Shown in pieces: positions 19,281-29,754 of a DNA stretch of 64,000 nucleotides. The notes beneath the pieces were generated by a model, which was not told the origin of the DNA, ran no database searches, and saw only the letters and a list, made by a program, of their open reading frames with translations. The DNA is from Staphylococcus chromogenes (lineage in GTDB: Bacteria; Bacillota; Bacilli; Staphylococcales; Staphylococcaceae). Position 1 is the stretch's first letter. Each line of letters opens with the position of its first letter. Location: NCBI RefSeq assembly GCF_029024625.1, contig NZ_CP118953.1, forward strand, positions 1,488,001 to 1,552,000, read 5' to 3'. The position numbers were made by a program, and so were the translations under genes.

Positions 19281-20018
19281 TTAGTTCTTTTTCAATGCAT
19301 TTTTGTGTGAATCTACAATTTTTTGTTCTTCCTTTGTTAATGGATAATGTTCAAGTAAGTCTGGACGTTTTTCCAGTGTACGTTTCAATGATTGTTCTCG
19401 ACGCCATTTTTCAATATGGGCATGATTTCCTGATAGAAGGACGTCCGGCACCGCATGACCTTCAAATTCTCGGGGTCTCGTATACTGAGGATATTCTAGC
19501 AATCCGCTTGAAAACGAGTCATCTTCGTGTGACACTTGATTCCCTAAAACATCAGGAATGAGTCGCACAATAGCATCAGTCATGACCATCGCCGGTAATT
19601 CTCCCCCTGTTAAAACGAAATCGCCCACGGAAAATTCATCCGTCACTAGATTTTCTCGAATCCGCTCATCATAACCTTCATAATGACCGCAAACAAAGAC
19701 GAGATGATCTGCTTTTGCGAGTGACTCTGCGTGTTTTTGATTAAATGGTTTTCCTTGAGGCGTCATTAAAATCACGCGCGTCGCATCAGATGTTTCAAGA
19801 TCACGCATGGCATTAAAGATGGGTTCTGGTTTTAGTACCATGCCTTGCCCACCCCCAAAAGGATAATCATCCACCTGATGATGTTTATTATTTGCATAAT
19901 CTCTAAAGTTAATCGTCTTTGTCGTTAGAACGCCCTTATCTTGTGCACGCTTCAAAATGGAAGTATTTAATACACCCTCAAACATTTCTGGAAAAAGTGT
20001 TAAATAATCGATTCTCAT
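19281..20018 (-). CDS. trmD: tRNA (guanine-N1-)-methyltransferase TrmD
   Basis: SPOUT methyltransferase making m1G37 next to the anticodon, which prevents frameshifting. The 245-aa protein begins [17 protein letters not shown]; the knot region includes [15 protein letters not shown] and [17 protein letters not shown], and [25 protein letters not shown] is the substrate-binding segment. Its ATG overlaps the rimM stop by 4 nt (ATGA). Confidence 0.97.
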   Translation of the reverse strand: MRIDYLTLFPEMFEGVLNTSILKRAQDKGVLTTKTINFRDYANNKHHQVDDYPFGGGQGMVLKPEPIFNAMRDLETSDATRVILMTPQGKPFNQKHAESLAKADHLVFVCGHYEGYDERIRENLVTDEFSVGDFVLTGGELPAMVMTDAIVRLIPDVLGNQVSHEDDSFSSGLLEYPQYTRPREFEGHAVPDVLLSGNHAHIEKWRREQSLKRTLEKRPDLLEHYPLTKEEQKIVDSHKNALKKN

Positions 20019-20518
20019 TCGTTTAACAGTCCTTCCATCGGTGTAATGACAATTCGACGTGCATCGATATCGACTTCTTTTACAACATCTTCAATATAAG
20101 GAATAAGGTGCTCTTTTTCACCTTTAACGACCCAAACATCATTGGCGCCTGTTTCGAAAATTTCAGTGACGCGACCGATTGGACGGTCACCATCAACAAC
20201 AGTGCAACCGATAATATCAGAATAATAGAATTCATGTTCTTCTAATTGTATATCCGCGTGATCACGCTCTTGATATATTTTTTGCCCTTTCAAATGTTCA
20301 ATATCATTGATATTTTGATAACCTTCAAATGTGAGCATATGTAACCCTTTATGCATCCGATGTGTTCGTACTGTTAACGTTAGCGTTTGGCCTTTATCCT
20401 CGACTTGAAGGACCTCACCGGGTTGAAAGCGAATATCAGTAAAATCTGAATGAGACTGTATTTTGACTTCGCCTTTTATTCCATGGGTGTTAATAATTTT
20501 ACCTACTTCTACAATCAT
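20015..20518 (-). CDS. rimM: 16S rRNA processing protein RimM
   Basis: 30S maturation factor that binds S19. The 167-aa protein starts [20 protein letters not shown], the standard family opening; a start at 20572 would lie inside the upstream terminator hairpin and is rejected. The N-terminal RimM domain spans about 1-85 and the PRC-barrel about 95-167 ([22 protein letters not shown]). GAGGAGGCGC provides the ribosome-binding site. It overlaps trmD by 4 nt. Confidence 0.96.
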   Translation of the reverse strand: MIVEVGKIINTHGIKGEVKIQSHSDFTDIRFQPGEVLQVEDKGQTLTLTVRTHRMHKGLHMLTFEGYQNINDIEHLKGQKIYQERDHADIQLEEHEFYYSDIIGCTVVDGDRPIGRVTEIFETGANDVWVVKGEKEHLIPYIEDVVKEVDIDARRIVITPMEGLLNE

Positions 20519-20555
20519 AGCTTGCGCCTCCTCACTTACTGAAAATATAAAAAAA

Positions 20556-20600
20556 GTGAGACGTAAAATCAAATAGTTCCATTTGATTTCGTCGTCTCAC
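20556..20600 (-). terminator. hairpin between rpsP and rimM (attenuator-like)
   Basis: Minus-strand stem GTGAGACG...AAATCAAAT / ATTTGATTTTACGTCTCAC followed by seven Ts, 22 nt after the rpsP stop codon. It looks like a full intrinsic terminator inside the operon, so it may lower expression of rimM-trmD relative to the ribosomal gene rpsP. Confidence 0.75.
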
Positions 20601-20621
20601 CTACTTTCATGAACTCAAGAA

Positions 20622-20897
20622 TTATTTTGCTTTCTTTTGTTCGTCAAAAGTTTTTAAGATACCTTCACGAGAAAGAATGTTGTGAACTGTATCTGTTGGT
20701 TTAGCACCCTCTTTTAACCATTTAAGTGCTAATTCTTCGTTAATTTTAACCTCAGGTGCATTGACTGCTGCTGGGTTGTAAGTACCGATTTGCTCGATGA
20801 TGCGACCATCACGTGGTGCACGTGCATCTGCAACTACGATACGGTAGAATGGATTTCTTTTTGAACCTAAACGTGTTAAACGAATTTTAACTGCCAT
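20622..20897 (-). CDS. rpsP: 30S ribosomal protein S16
   Basis: A 91-aa ribosomal protein required for 30S assembly. It starts [32 protein letters not shown], which is diagnostic for S16, and contains [10 protein letters not shown] and [21 protein letters not shown] precedes the ATG. A promoter lies upstream and a terminator-like hairpin directly downstream. Confidence 0.97.
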   Translation of the reverse strand: MAVKIRLTRLGSKRNPFYRIVVADARAPRDGRIIEQIGTYNPAAVNAPEVKINEELALKWLKEGAKPTDTVHNILSREGILKTFDEQKKAK

Positions 20898-20948
20898 TTA
20901 TAATACACTCCTTTAAATTTTCAATAGTTTTGTTATCTACAAGAAATT

Positions 20949-20977
20949 ATAATAACAGGTCTTTTCTAATTTGTAAA
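20949..20977 (-). promoter_or_regulatory. rpsP operon promoter
   Basis: Minus strand: -35 TTTACA (20977-20972), 17-bp spacer, -10 TATTAT (20954-20949); TATAAT shifted by three bases is an alternative -10. It lies about 55-80 nt upstream of the rpsP ATG. Confidence 0.65.
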
Positions 20978-21030
20978 GAGAAAATACTTTACCAATTTAA
21001 AAAATCGAATGTTTTTTCAAGCACTCAAAT

Positions 21031-21068
21031 AGCCATCAAAATTTACGAATAAATAAATTTTGATGGCT
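21031..21068. terminator. hairpin repeat downstream of ffh (copy A)
   Basis: Perfect inverted repeat AGCCATCAAAATTTA / TAAATTTTGATGGCT around an 8-nt loop. Its arms are nearly identical to those of the hairpin at 50144-50183. T runs are weak (TTTCT on the plus strand), so it may be a repeat element rather than a plain terminator. Confidence 0.7.
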
Positions 21069-21141
21069 TTCTAGCTTAAGGTTGAAATTAATTTCAGATT
21101 CCATGTATCCGATGACGATGATATTCAATTAGATTTAGTGT

Positions 21142-22509
21142 TTAAAAAGGTAAGTTCATTCCTTTAAGCATATTTTGCATTTGGTTTTGTTTACCTTTTT
21201 TACCTTTGCCGCCACCTGTAAACTGCTTCATCATTTTCTTCATATCATTAAATTGTTTAAGTAAACGATTCACTTCTTGTAATGAACGTCCAGAACCTGT
21301 AGCAATTCTACGTTTTCTAGATATATTCAATTTAGCTGGGTTTTCTCTTTCTTCAGGTGTCATGGATTGAATAATTGCTTTAATATGATCGATTTGTTTA
21401 TCGCTCATTTTTAAGTTATTGATCCCTTTAACTTTGTTCATTCCAGGGATCATCTTCATAATATCATCCAAAGGCCCTAAATTTTTCACTTGATCCAGTT
21501 GTTCTAAAAAGTCTTCTAACGTAAAGGATGAATCGCGCATTTTCTTTTCTAAAACTTTAGCTTTAGACTCATCTACGTCTTGTTGCGCTTTTTCAATGAG
21601 ACTTAAGACATCACCCATACCGAGTATACGTGAAGCCATACGCTCTGGATGGAATAATTCTAAACCATCCATCTTCTCACTCATCCCTACAAACTTAATC
21701 GGTTTTTGTGTCACTGCACGAATAGATAAAGCAGCTCCACCTCGTGTATCCCCATCAAGTTTTGTGAGAGTCACTCCTGTAACATCAAGTTGTTTGTCAA
21801 ATGAATCTGCCACGTTGACCGCATCTTGACCAGTCATGGCATCGACAACTAACATAATTTCATCAGGCTTTGAAATTTCTTTAACTTCTTGAAGCTCGTT
21901 CATTAATGCTTCATCAATATGCAGTCGACCGGCTGTATCGATAATGACAAAATCGAGATGTTCTTCCTTGGCGTATTTTAACGCATTGTCCACTATTTGT
22001 TGAGGCGGAACTTGGTCACCTTCGGAATAAACCGGAATATCAATTTGTTTCCCCACTGTTTGGAGTTGATTAATCGCTGCAGGACGATAAATATCACCTG
22101 CGACGAGTAATGGTTTTTTATTATATTTTTTGCGCATTAAAAGGGCAAGTTTACCCGCAGTTGTTGTTTTACCGGCACCCTGTAAACCGACCATCATAAT
22201 GACAGTCGGCGGTTTTTTCGCCATATTAATACGTGTATTATCTCCACCCATGAGTTCGGTTAATTCTTCTTGAACAATTTTTATCACTTGTTGTCCTGGA
22301 GTTAATGATTTCATTACATCAGAACCTAATGCACGTTCTGATACAGTATTGACAAAGCTTTTTACGACTTTAAAGTTAACATCGGCTTCTAGTAAAGCGA
22401 GACGTACTTCTCGCATCATCATTTTAATGTCAGCTTCAGTCACTTTACCTTTACCTTTAATTTTCTGCATCGTTTCTTGCAGACGATCGGATAGACCTTC
22501 AAATGCCAT
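21142..22509 (-). CDS. ffh: signal recognition particle protein Ffh
   Basis: SRP54 homologue that binds signal sequences and 4.5S/scRNA and docks with FtsY. The 455-aa protein has the N domain, the GTPase G domain (GLQGAGKTTTAGKLA near 107, DTAGRLHID, TKLDGDTRGGAAL) and the Met-rich M domain (MIPGMNKVKG, ending QNQMQNMLKGMNLPF). GSGRSLQEVNRLLKQF is the RNA-binding segment. It follows ylxM by 13 nt in the rnc-smc-ftsY-ylxM-ffh operon. Confidence 0.97.
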   Translation of the reverse strand: MAFEGLSDRLQETMQKIKGKGKVTEADIKMMMREVRLALLEADVNFKVVKSFVNTVSERALGSDVMKSLTPGQQVIKIVQEELTELMGGDNTRINMAKKPPTVIMMVGLQGAGKTTTAGKLALLMRKKYNKKPLLVAGDIYRPAAINQLQTVGKQIDIPVYSEGDQVPPQQIVDNALKYAKEEHLDFVIIDTAGRLHIDEALMNELQEVKEISKPDEIMLVVDAMTGQDAVNVADSFDKQLDVTGVTLTKLDGDTRGGAALSIRAVTQKPIKFVGMSEKMDGLELFHPERMASRILGMGDVLSLIEKAQQDVDESKAKVLEKKMRDSSFTLEDFLEQLDQVKNLGPLDDIMKMIPGMNKVKGINNLKMSDKQIDHIKAIIQSMTPEERENPAKLNISRKRRIATGSGRSLQEVNRLLKQFNDMKKMMKQFTGGGKGKKGKQNQMQNMLKGMNLPF

Positions 22510-22522
22510 AAAGTGACCCTCC

Positions 22523-22855
22523 TTATTCTAAGTCTTCTAATTCTTTTATATAGTGTTCTAATTTTTCAGGTTCATGTAGAGATTGATGCATTAACTGATA
22601 CAATTCTTGACGACGTGTAAATCGTCGATATAATCCTAGTTTCTTTTCATAATCTTCCACTAAGTCGCCAGTTCTTCTTATATTATCATATACGGCTTGA
22701 CGACTCACATCAAACGTTTCTGCAATTTCGCTTAATGCGTAATCTTCTAAATAAAACAGTCGTAGATAATTTCTTTGTTTTTCAGTCAATAGTGATTGAT
22801 AAAAATCAAACAAATAATTCATGCGAATTGTTTTAATTAAATCATTCTCGCTCAT
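22523..22855 (-). CDS. ylxM: YlxM-family DNA-binding/SRP-associated protein
   Basis: A 110-aa helix-turn-helix protein ([22 protein letters not shown], about residues 37-58) of the UPF0122/YlxM family, always found beside ffh and ftsY. In streptococci it was shown to associate with SRP components and modulate the GTPases (family knowledge). [19 protein letters not shown] is the conserved N-terminal block. It overlaps the ftsY 3' end by 14 nt. Confidence 0.95.
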   Translation of the reverse strand: MSENDLIKTIRMNYLFDFYQSLLTEKQRNYLRLFYLEDYALSEIAETFDVSRQAVYDNIRRTGDLVEDYEKKLGLYRRFTRRQELYQLMHQSLHEPEKLEHYIKELEDLE

Positions 22856-24197
22856 CCGTCACGTCACCATTTTCACTTTCATCTTTCGCTACGCTTTGTT
22901 CAATCATATCTGCAAATAAACCATATACATAACTTTCTGCATTAAACGGTTGTAAATCGTCTAGTTTTTCTCCTAAACCTACATATTTCACTGGAATATG
23001 TAGCTCATTTCGGATGGCGAGCACTATACCACCTTTTGCTGTGCCATCAAGTTTAGTTAAGACAATACCTGTCACATCAGTAACTTCTTTAAATGCTTTC
23101 GCTTGCGCCAGTGCATTTTGACCTGTAGTTGCGTCTAGACATAATAAAACTTCATGTGGTGCATCAGGTACAGAACGTCCAATGACACGTTTAACTTTTT
23201 GTAATTCGTTCATTAAGTTTTGTTTGTTTTGTAAGCGCCCCGCTGTATCGCAAATCAGGATATCTACACCTTTATTTTTAGCAGCATTAATCGCATCGTA
23301 CATTACTGCAGCTGGATCAGATCCTTCTTTTTGTCGCACGACTTCCACACCTACGCGATCTCCCCAAACTTGCAATTGCTCAATAGCTCCAGCACGGAAA
23401 GTATCGCCAGCAGCTAACATGACTTTCTTACCTTGTGCTTGATAACGATGTGCGAGTTTACCAATGGTTGTTGTTTTACCCACACCGTTAACGCCTACCA
23501 TTAATATCACATTTAAACGATCATCTTCTAAGTTCATAACTTCTGATTGGTCATCTTCTTGATGATAAATTTCAACCATTTTTTCGACTATCGTTTCACG
23601 TAGGTCTTCTGTTTCAGTCACATTTCGGCGTTTGGCTTCCATGCGTAGCTCATCTACTAATTCCATAACAGTATTGAATCCAACATCAGCTTGAATCAGC
23701 ATTTCTTCTAAGGCTTCAAAGAAATCTTCATCAACCGTACGATAATGCGCGATTAAATTATTCAATTGTGTTTGGAAGTTCTCACGTGATTTTTCTAAAC
23801 CATCTCGGAATTTAGCACCTATTTTTTGTGCTTCGATTTCTTCAAATTCCTCAATCGACATGAGGCCATCCTCTTCAAAATCATCATCCCAACTTTGATC
23901 GGTCCAGTCAATTTCGTTGGCTTTTAATTTTTTCTTCTTGCGTGGCTCTGTTTCAATTTCCTCTTGATTAGGTTTTGAATCCAATGGTGTCGATGGCATC
24001 TCTTGGTGGTAATCATCCATGGACTTTGATTGAACGCTATCTTGTTCTCGATGAGAGACCTCTTCTTTTTCCTCACGCCACTCTACTTCTTCATGTTGTT
24101 GTTTTCGACGTTCAGATTCAAAGTCATCAATTTTATCAAAGTCTTTATCGATATCTTGTCCACTAAATTTATCTTTTAGTCGTTTAAAAAAGCTCAT
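22842..24197 (-). CDS. ftsY: signal recognition particle receptor FtsY
   Basis: Membrane-associated SRP receptor GTPase. The first 120 or so residues form the highly charged A domain ([20 protein letters not shown]...). The NG domain follows, with [15 protein letters not shown], the DTAGRLQNK loop and [15 protein letters not shown]. The length of 451 aa exceeds the S. aureus protein slightly because of the acidic domain. It begins 1 nt after smc stops. Confidence 0.97.
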   Translation of the reverse strand: MSFFKRLKDKFSGQDIDKDFDKIDDFESERRKQQHEEVEWREEKEEVSHREQDSVQSKSMDDYHQEMPSTPLDSKPNQEEIETEPRKKKKLKANEIDWTDQSWDDDFEEDGLMSIEEFEEIEAQKIGAKFRDGLEKSRENFQTQLNNLIAHYRTVDEDFFEALEEMLIQADVGFNTVMELVDELRMEAKRRNVTETEDLRETIVEKMVEIYHQEDDQSEVMNLEDDRLNVILMVGVNGVGKTTTIGKLAHRYQAQGKKVMLAAGDTFRAGAIEQLQVWGDRVGVEVVRQKEGSDPAAVMYDAINAAKNKGVDILICDTAGRLQNKQNLMNELQKVKRVIGRSVPDAPHEVLLCLDATTGQNALAQAKAFKEVTDVTGIVLTKLDGTAKGGIVLAIRNELHIPVKYVGLGEKLDDLQPFNAESYVYGLFADMIEQSVAKDESENGDVTDERE

Positions 24198-27100
24198 TTA
24201 GCTTTGTTCCTCCTTCATAACATCATCTATTGTATTTAAATTCACACTAACGAGTCTAGAAACGCCCAACTCTTGCATCGTCACGCCGTAAAGACGATCA
24301 CACATTTCCATTGTGCCCTTTCGGTGTGTAATCACAATAAATTGGGTTTCATGGGATAAGTCACGTAAAAATTGAGCGTAACGCACGACATTGGCTTCAT
24401 CCAGTGCGGCTTCAACTTCATCGAGGATTACAAATGGCGCAGATCTTACTTTTAAAATCGCAAATAATAACGCTATCGCGCTTAGCGCACGCTCTCCTCC
24501 ACTTAACAGCGATAGATGTTGTAATTTTTTGCCCGGAGGTTGCACTTTAATTTCAATACCTGCCGTTAAATAATCGTCATCTGTTAAATTTAATGCCGCT
24601 TCTCCACCTCCAAATAAAGCTCGGAAAACTTCTGAGAAATGTTGTTGTATCGCATGAAATGTCTTACTAAAGCGTGTTGTTACTTCCGCATCCATTTCAG
24701 TAATAATTTGTTCTAAAGTTGTTTTAGCTTCTCTCAAATCATTTCGTTGTGTCGATAAAAACGTATAGCGCTCATTGACCTCTTCAAATTGTTCGATCGC
24801 ATTTAAATTTACTGGGCCGAGCTCATCTATAGTCATTTGCGTTAATTTCACTTTTTGACGTAATGAATCCACTTCTTCTTTAGTGACTTCGTAATGTGCT
24901 TTGGCATACTCAAAAGTCATACGATATTTTTCATCTAAATGTTTTAACGCATGATCAATTAAGACGTCTAATCTTGACTGTGCAGATTTTATTTCTTGAT
25001 ACTGGTTTTCAATATTTAATAAGTGCTGATGTATCTCTTCTAATGCAGATTCATTAGATTCTATAAGTTGTTCAGTATCTAAACGTTGTTGACGCAACTC
25101 ATTTTGTCTTTCTAAGAGCTGGTCTTTTTCATTTTGTCGTGTTTTAATTTTAACATTTAATGACGTTAATGTCCTCTCATCATTGACATCCTCTGAATTA
25201 AGGAGATCATATTGTTCTTGCAATTTTGCCATTTGTGATTGTACTGTTTGCGCTTCATTTTCTAATCGATGACATTCGGATTGTTGTGCTTTTAATCTTT
25301 CTTTAATCACCGCTAAATCTGATTTCTTTTGATGGAGGTTTTGTTGTAGTGTTGTCTCTTCTTCTTGAGCGACTTTAGATTGTGCTGTTAGCGCTTGGAT
25401 TTGTTGATTTAAAGTGTCTAATTGTGTGGCTAACTGGGTTTGTTCTGCTTTTTTTTGCTTTAAGGTCGCTTCACTTTGAGCACTTTCGTAACCATCGTTC
25501 ATTTCAAATTCGAACTCTTCATGTTCTGCTTTAAGACGTTGTTCAATTTCATAATGTCTATCTTGCTCCAATGATAAATCATGAATCGCATGTTTGAGAT
25601 GATTGTGTTGTTGCTGGATTTTTACATATTCTTCACTTAAATCATTGTACGCTTGCTTTTGTGATTGGCAGAGGGCTTCTAACTCTTTTGTCTGCGCTAT
25701 ATAAGTTTCTAATTGACCTTCAAGTCGTTGAATATCTTTTTTCTGAGTTAATATTGATTGTTTTTGTTGTGTGCCCCCACCTGTCATTGAGCCACCCGGA
25801 TTCACTACATCTCCTTCTAAAGTCACAATTCGAACTTTATATTGAAGTGCACGCGCAATCGTATTCGCATTTTTAATATGATCCACAATCATTGTACGGC
25901 CTAACAAATTATCAATAATTCCTTGATATGTAGGTTTTGTTTCTATCGCTTTATTCGCAACATTAATAAACCCATCAAATGAAGCTGCTTTTTCGATTAA
26001 AGTCTGATCTAGGTATTTAGGCTTAATGACTGATAAAGGTAGAAATGTTGCACGACCTCGCTTTTGTTGCTTTAAATATTGGATAGCTTGACGAGCTGAG
26101 ACTTCATCGTCAACGATGATATGTTGCATTGAAGCCCCTAAAGCGACTTCAATGGCTGCTGTAAGGTCAGTAGGTACTTGAATACTTTGAGCCACTGCAC
26201 CGTGAATGCCTGATAAATGTGTCGCATTCAATACACTCTTGACACCTTGATAAAAGTACGTCATTTCGTTTTCTTGCATGCGTAAACCTTCAAGACGAGA
26301 TTTTAATTGATCCGTATAACGATAAGCTTGATATAATTTATCTTCTGATGTTTTTTGTGTGGCTTTCGCTTCTGTTAACTTTTGTTCAATTTGTTGATTT
26401 TGTTTGGCAACCGCATCGAGATGAGTTTCTTTTTCTTTTTTTTGAATTTCAATTTGAGAAATATGTTGTTGCGCTTCTTTAAGTTGTTGATAAGCTTCTG
26501 TCAGGCGGGAATCAAGACGCGATTGTTTCGTTTGATGTTCTTTAATCGTGCGTTCCAAAAATCGTATTTCATTATTGACTTCCGATTGTTGAGACATACA
26601 AGCATAATAGTCATCTTTTAATGTTTCTAAGTCTGTCTCACTCGTATTTTGAGTTCCATCTAAGCGCACTTCAAGTTCGTGAATTTCTGTCGCAAGTGTT
26701 TGTTTTTGATACTTGAGTTGCTCAATCTTTTTATGGACAGCTGACGTTTCTTCCTCTAAAACACGTTGTTGGTGAGTTAAGCTCTCTTGTTCTTCCTCTA
26801 TACGAGCATTAGATTGTGATTGGTTTTTTTGGCGTTCTTCTATTAATTTATACTGTCCTGTTAACTTTTCAACATCTTCAGTGGACTGAATCAATTCATT
26901 ATTTAACGTTTCTAATTGTTGATCTATTTGATAACGTTCACCTTTTGCCTTTTGAATTGTACGTGTGACATCAGCTTTTTTAGTTTGGATTTTTTCTTGT
27001 TCACTTTTTAAATCATTTAAAGCTTGATCATGGGTTGTAATTTGATTTTGATAGTCCTCGATATCATGTAACGTTACACGAATGTCGCTCTCTTTAAGTG

Positions 27101-27764
27101 TTTCTGATAATTGTAAATACTCTTTTGCAATCGCTGCTTCCTCTTTTAATGGTTCAACGCGCCCCTCTAAATCATATAAAATATCTTCAACACGATTTAA
27201 ATTTTCTTCTGTTTGACTCAATTTATCTTCCGAAACTGCTTTACGTTTTTTATATTTAAGAACGCCTGCCGATTCTTCAATGATTTGTCTACGTTCATGA
27301 GGTTTTGCATTTAATACTTCATCCACGCGACCTTGGGAGATAATGCTAAAAGCTTCTTTACCTAATCCTGAGTCTAAAAATAATTCAACGACATCTTTTA
27401 ACCGCGTACGTTCATTATTAATATAAAATGCACTTTCTCCACTTCTGTAAAGTCTTCGAGTGACGGTTACATTTTCAGCATCAATATTGAGGAACCCGAG
27501 TTGATTATCAAGTTGCAATCGTACTTCTGCAAAGTTTTGTGCGTTACGGTGTTTCGCTCCAGAAAATATAACATCTTCCATTTTGCTCCCACGCAATGAT
27601 TTTGCTGATTGTTCACCCAGTACCCATTTAATCGCATCTGTGATATTACTTTTTCCGCTTCCGTTCGGTCCTACAATCGCAGTCACACCTTTATCAAATT
27701 GAACTTGCGTAGGTTCAGCAAATGATTTAAATCCTAAAACATCAATAGATTTTAAATAGACCAT
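24198..27764 (-). CDS. smc: chromosome partition protein SMC
   Basis: Condensin ATPase, 1188 aa, the length seen in S. aureus. Walker A GPNGSGKSN lies at residues 32-40; long heptad-rich coiled coils cover about 170-500 and 680-1020, flanking a hinge (about 510-670, YQGVKSVLNATHLSGIHGAV...GGSMTGGGTQQ). The C-terminal head has the signature LSGGERALSAIALLFAIL and Walker B FVILDEVEAALDEANVVRY. It starts 3 nt after rnc stops; ScpA and ScpB are not in this window. Confidence 0.97.
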   Translation of the reverse strand: MVYLKSIDVLGFKSFAEPTQVQFDKGVTAIVGPNGSGKSNITDAIKWVLGEQSAKSLRGSKMEDVIFSGAKHRNAQNFAEVRLQLDNQLGFLNIDAENVTVTRRLYRSGESAFYINNERTRLKDVVELFLDSGLGKEAFSIISQGRVDEVLNAKPHERRQIIEESAGVLKYKKRKAVSEDKLSQTEENLNRVEDILYDLEGRVEPLKEEAAIAKEYLQLSETLKESDIRVTLHDIEDYQNQITTHDQALNDLKSEQEKIQTKKADVTRTIQKAKGERYQIDQQLETLNNELIQSTEDVEKLTGQYKLIEERQKNQSQSNARIEEEQESLTHQQRVLEEETSAVHKKIEQLKYQKQTLATEIHELEVRLDGTQNTSETDLETLKDDYYACMSQQSEVNNEIRFLERTIKEHQTKQSRLDSRLTEAYQQLKEAQQHISQIEIQKKEKETHLDAVAKQNQQIEQKLTEAKATQKTSEDKLYQAYRYTDQLKSRLEGLRMQENEMTYFYQGVKSVLNATHLSGIHGAVAQSIQVPTDLTAAIEVALGASMQHIIVDDEVSARQAIQYLKQQKRGRATFLPLSVIKPKYLDQTLIEKAASFDGFINVANKAIETKPTYQGIIDNLLGRTMIVDHIKNANTIARALQYKVRIVTLEGDVVNPGGSMTGGGTQQKQSILTQKKDIQRLEGQLETYIAQTKELEALCQSQKQAYNDLSEEYVKIQQQHNHLKHAIHDLSLEQDRHYEIEQRLKAEHEEFEFEMNDGYESAQSEATLKQKKAEQTQLATQLDTLNQQIQALTAQSKVAQEEETTLQQNLHQKKSDLAVIKERLKAQQSECHRLENEAQTVQSQMAKLQEQYDLLNSEDVNDERTLTSLNVKIKTRQNEKDQLLERQNELRQQRLDTEQLIESNESALEEIHQHLLNIENQYQEIKSAQSRLDVLIDHALKHLDEKYRMTFEYAKAHYEVTKEEVDSLRQKVKLTQMTIDELGPVNLNAIEQFEEVNERYTFLSTQRNDLREAKTTLEQIITEMDAEVTTRFSKTFHAIQQHFSEVFRALFGGGEAALNLTDDDYLTAGIEIKVQPPGKKLQHLSLLSGGERALSAIALLFAILKVRSAPFVILDEVEAALDEANVVRYAQFLRDLSHETQFIVITHRKGTMEMCDRLYGVTMQELGVSRLVSVNLNTIDDVMKEEQS

Positions 27765-27767
27765 GAC

Positions 27768-28499
27768 TTACTCCTTGTTCGACAGTTGCAATAATGCTTT
27801 TTCTGCTGCTTTTTGTTCAGATTCCTTTTTCGTGCGCCCCATGCCTGATGCCACCGCGACATTATCCAGTAACACTTCTGAAGTGAATTGACGATGATGT
27901 GCGGGTCCATCTTCTTTAATAAGGCGATAGGAGACTGTGCTTCGTAACGTTTGATGTGCCATTTCTTGTAATTGTGTTTTAAAATCTACCACTCCACTTA
28001 AAGCATTATCCTCAACATATGGAAAAATAATTGCGTTTGCAAACCGTTCGACGACTTCTATACCTTGATCTAAATAGAGTGCACCCACAAACGCTTCAAA
28101 CGCATCCGCAACTAAAGAAGGTCTCGTACGTCCTCCCGTTTTTTCTTCACCTTTTCCTAATAAAATGAGTTGGTTCAGTTCTATTTTATTCGCAAATATT
28201 ACAAGTGATGGTTCACACACAATCGTTGCACGCATTTTTGTCAGGTCACCCTCTGGAACATTAGGGTATTTCTCATATAAAAAGCGTGATACCGTCAATT
28301 CTAATACCGCGTCTCCTAAAAATTCTAAACGTTCATTATGACTTAAACGTTCCATATTGAAATCATTAATAAAACTAGAATGGGAAAAGGCTTGTTGATA
28401 AATTTCTAAATTACGAAAAGGTAAATCGAGTGCCTTCATCTTTTGTTTAAAATTATGTTCAAATGATTTTATTAATGTCTGCTTTCGTAATTTTGCCAT
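27768..28499 (-). CDS. rnc: ribonuclease III
   Basis: Double-strand RNA endonuclease for rRNA and small-RNA processing. The 243-aa protein has the catalytic signature [14 protein letters not shown] (about 60-75), the second acidic cluster [15 protein letters not shown], and a C-terminal dsRNA-binding domain ([12 protein letters not shown]...[19 protein letters not shown]). It leads the rnc-smc-ftsY-ylxM-ffh cluster and is separated from acpP by a terminator. Confidence 0.96.
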   Translation of the reverse strand: MAKLRKQTLIKSFEHNFKQKMKALDLPFRNLEIYQQAFSHSSFINDFNMERLSHNERLEFLGDAVLELTVSRFLYEKYPNVPEGDLTKMRATIVCEPSLVIFANKIELNQLILLGKGEEKTGGRTRPSLVADAFEAFVGALYLDQGIEVVERFANAIIFPYVEDNALSGVVDFKTQLQEMAHQTLRSTVSYRLIKEDGPAHHRQFTSEVLLDNVAVASGMGRTKKESEQKAAEKALLQLSNKE

Positions 28500-28540
28500 C
28501 GAGTCTCCTCCATTATCAGTTTTGTAGTCTCAGTGAATGT

Positions 28541-28561
28541 CTTGGCTTAACATTATGAATT
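28541..28561. repeat. 21-bp repeat, copy 1
   Basis: Starts CTTGGCTTAACAT; matches 41730-41750 at 19 of 21 positions. It lies between rnc and the acpP terminator. Confidence 0.35.
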
Positions 28562-28573
28562 GATTAGTAAAAA

Positions 28574-28599
28574 ATCTGAGTCGAAAAAACGACTCAGAT
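28574..28599 (-). terminator. terminator of acpP
   Basis: Minus-strand perfect hairpin ATCTGAGTCG / CGACTCAGAT with a six-T loop and six Ts after it, 9 nt past the acpP stop codon. Confidence 0.9.
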
Positions 28600-28607
28600 G
28601 AAAAGAA

Positions 28608-28841
28608 TTATTTTTCAAGTGTATTAATGTAATTCACAGCATCTCCAACTGTGTTGATTTTTTCAGCTTCTTCATCAGGAATTTCTGTACCGAATTCGTC
28701 TTCTAATTCCATAACTAATTCCGCAATGTCAAGTGAATCTGCGCCTAAATCATCTTTGAATGAAGCATCTTCAGTTACCTTGTCAGCATCAACGCCTAAA
28801 CGGTCAACGATGATGTCTTTTACTTTATCGAAGTTTTCCAC
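28608..28841 (-). CDS. acpP: acyl carrier protein
   Basis: A 77-aa acidic four-helix protein that carries acyl chains on phosphopantetheine in type II fatty acid synthesis. The attachment serine is in [27 protein letters not shown] gives a strong ribosome-binding site. It follows fabG after 175 nt and has its own strong terminator. Confidence 0.98.
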   Translation of the reverse strand: MENFDKVKDIIVDRLGVDADKVTEDASFKDDLGADSLDIAELVMELEDEFGTEIPDEEAEKINTVGDAVNYINTLEK

Positions 28842-29016
28842 AGTGTTTCACCTCCTTTAAAAAGTCAGTGTATCTCTCAATTTCAACCACGATTGAATAG
28901 AAATACTAGACTTTTTTATTTTGCCATTTTATCAGAACAAATACAACCATTCTCCAATAAAATTTCGTATATTTAAGATAGGTTTAGTCATCATTTCACT
29001 ATTTTGCAAAATGATT

Positions 29017-29754
29017 TTATTCCATGTGCATACCGCCGTTCACATGAATCGTTTGACCCGTAATATATTTTGCCTTATCAGAAGCTAAAAATGCTACTGT
29101 ATGCGCAATATCTGTATCTTCACCAAAATGACCTAATGGAATTTGCGCTTTCATGCCATTTTTTAAATCCTCATTTAAAGCATTCGTCATATCTGAAACG
29201 ATGAATCCAGGTGCCACAGCATTCACTGTAATCTGGCGTGAAGCTAATTCACGAGCCGCTGTTTTCGTCATCCCTATAACACCCGCTTTAGAAGCGACGT
29301 AATTGATTTGACCTGGGTTACCGACAGCCCCCACAATACTCGTTAAGTTAATGATACGGCCACCTTTTTGTCGTAACATTTGAGGTGTAACTTTTTGAAT
29401 ACAATTGAAGACACCTTTTAAGTTTGTATCAATGACGTCATCCCATTCTTGTTCTTTCATACGCATTAACAAATTATCGCGTGTGATACCTGCATTATTG
29501 ACTAATATATCAACAGAACCGAATTGGTTTACAACTTCTTTAATCATGGCTTTGACTTCATCAGGATTTGAAACATTTGCTTGAATCGCAAAAGCTTCTA
29601 CGCCTTTTTCTTTAATTTGATTAACGACCTCTTCTGCTTTTTCTTTGTTGCCTGCATAGTTTATGGCTACGTTATAACCTTCTTCAGCCAATTGTAAGGC
29701 AATACTGCGTCCGATTCCTCGGGAAGCACCTGTTACTAATGCTACTTTAGTCAT
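29017..29754 (-). CDS. fabG: 3-oxoacyl-[acyl-carrier-protein] reductase FabG
   Basis: NADPH-dependent short-chain dehydrogenase that reduces beta-ketoacyl-ACP. The 245-aa protein has the cofactor motif TGASRGIG, the NNAG motif, and the catalytic Ser-Tyr-Lys set ([10 protein letters not shown], then YVASKAG). Its start overlaps the end of fabD by 8 nt. Confidence 0.97.
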   Translation of the reverse strand: MTKVALVTGASRGIGRSIALQLAEEGYNVAINYAGNKEKAEEVVNQIKEKGVEAFAIQANVSNPDEVKAMIKEVVNQFGSVDILVNNAGITRDNLLMRMKEQEWDDVIDTNLKGVFNCIQKVTPQMLRQKGGRIINLTSIVGAVGNPGQINYVASKAGVIGMTKTAARELASRQITVNAVAPGFIVSDMTNALNEDLKNGMKAQIPLGHFGEDTDIAHTVAFLASDKAKYITGQTIHVNGGMHME

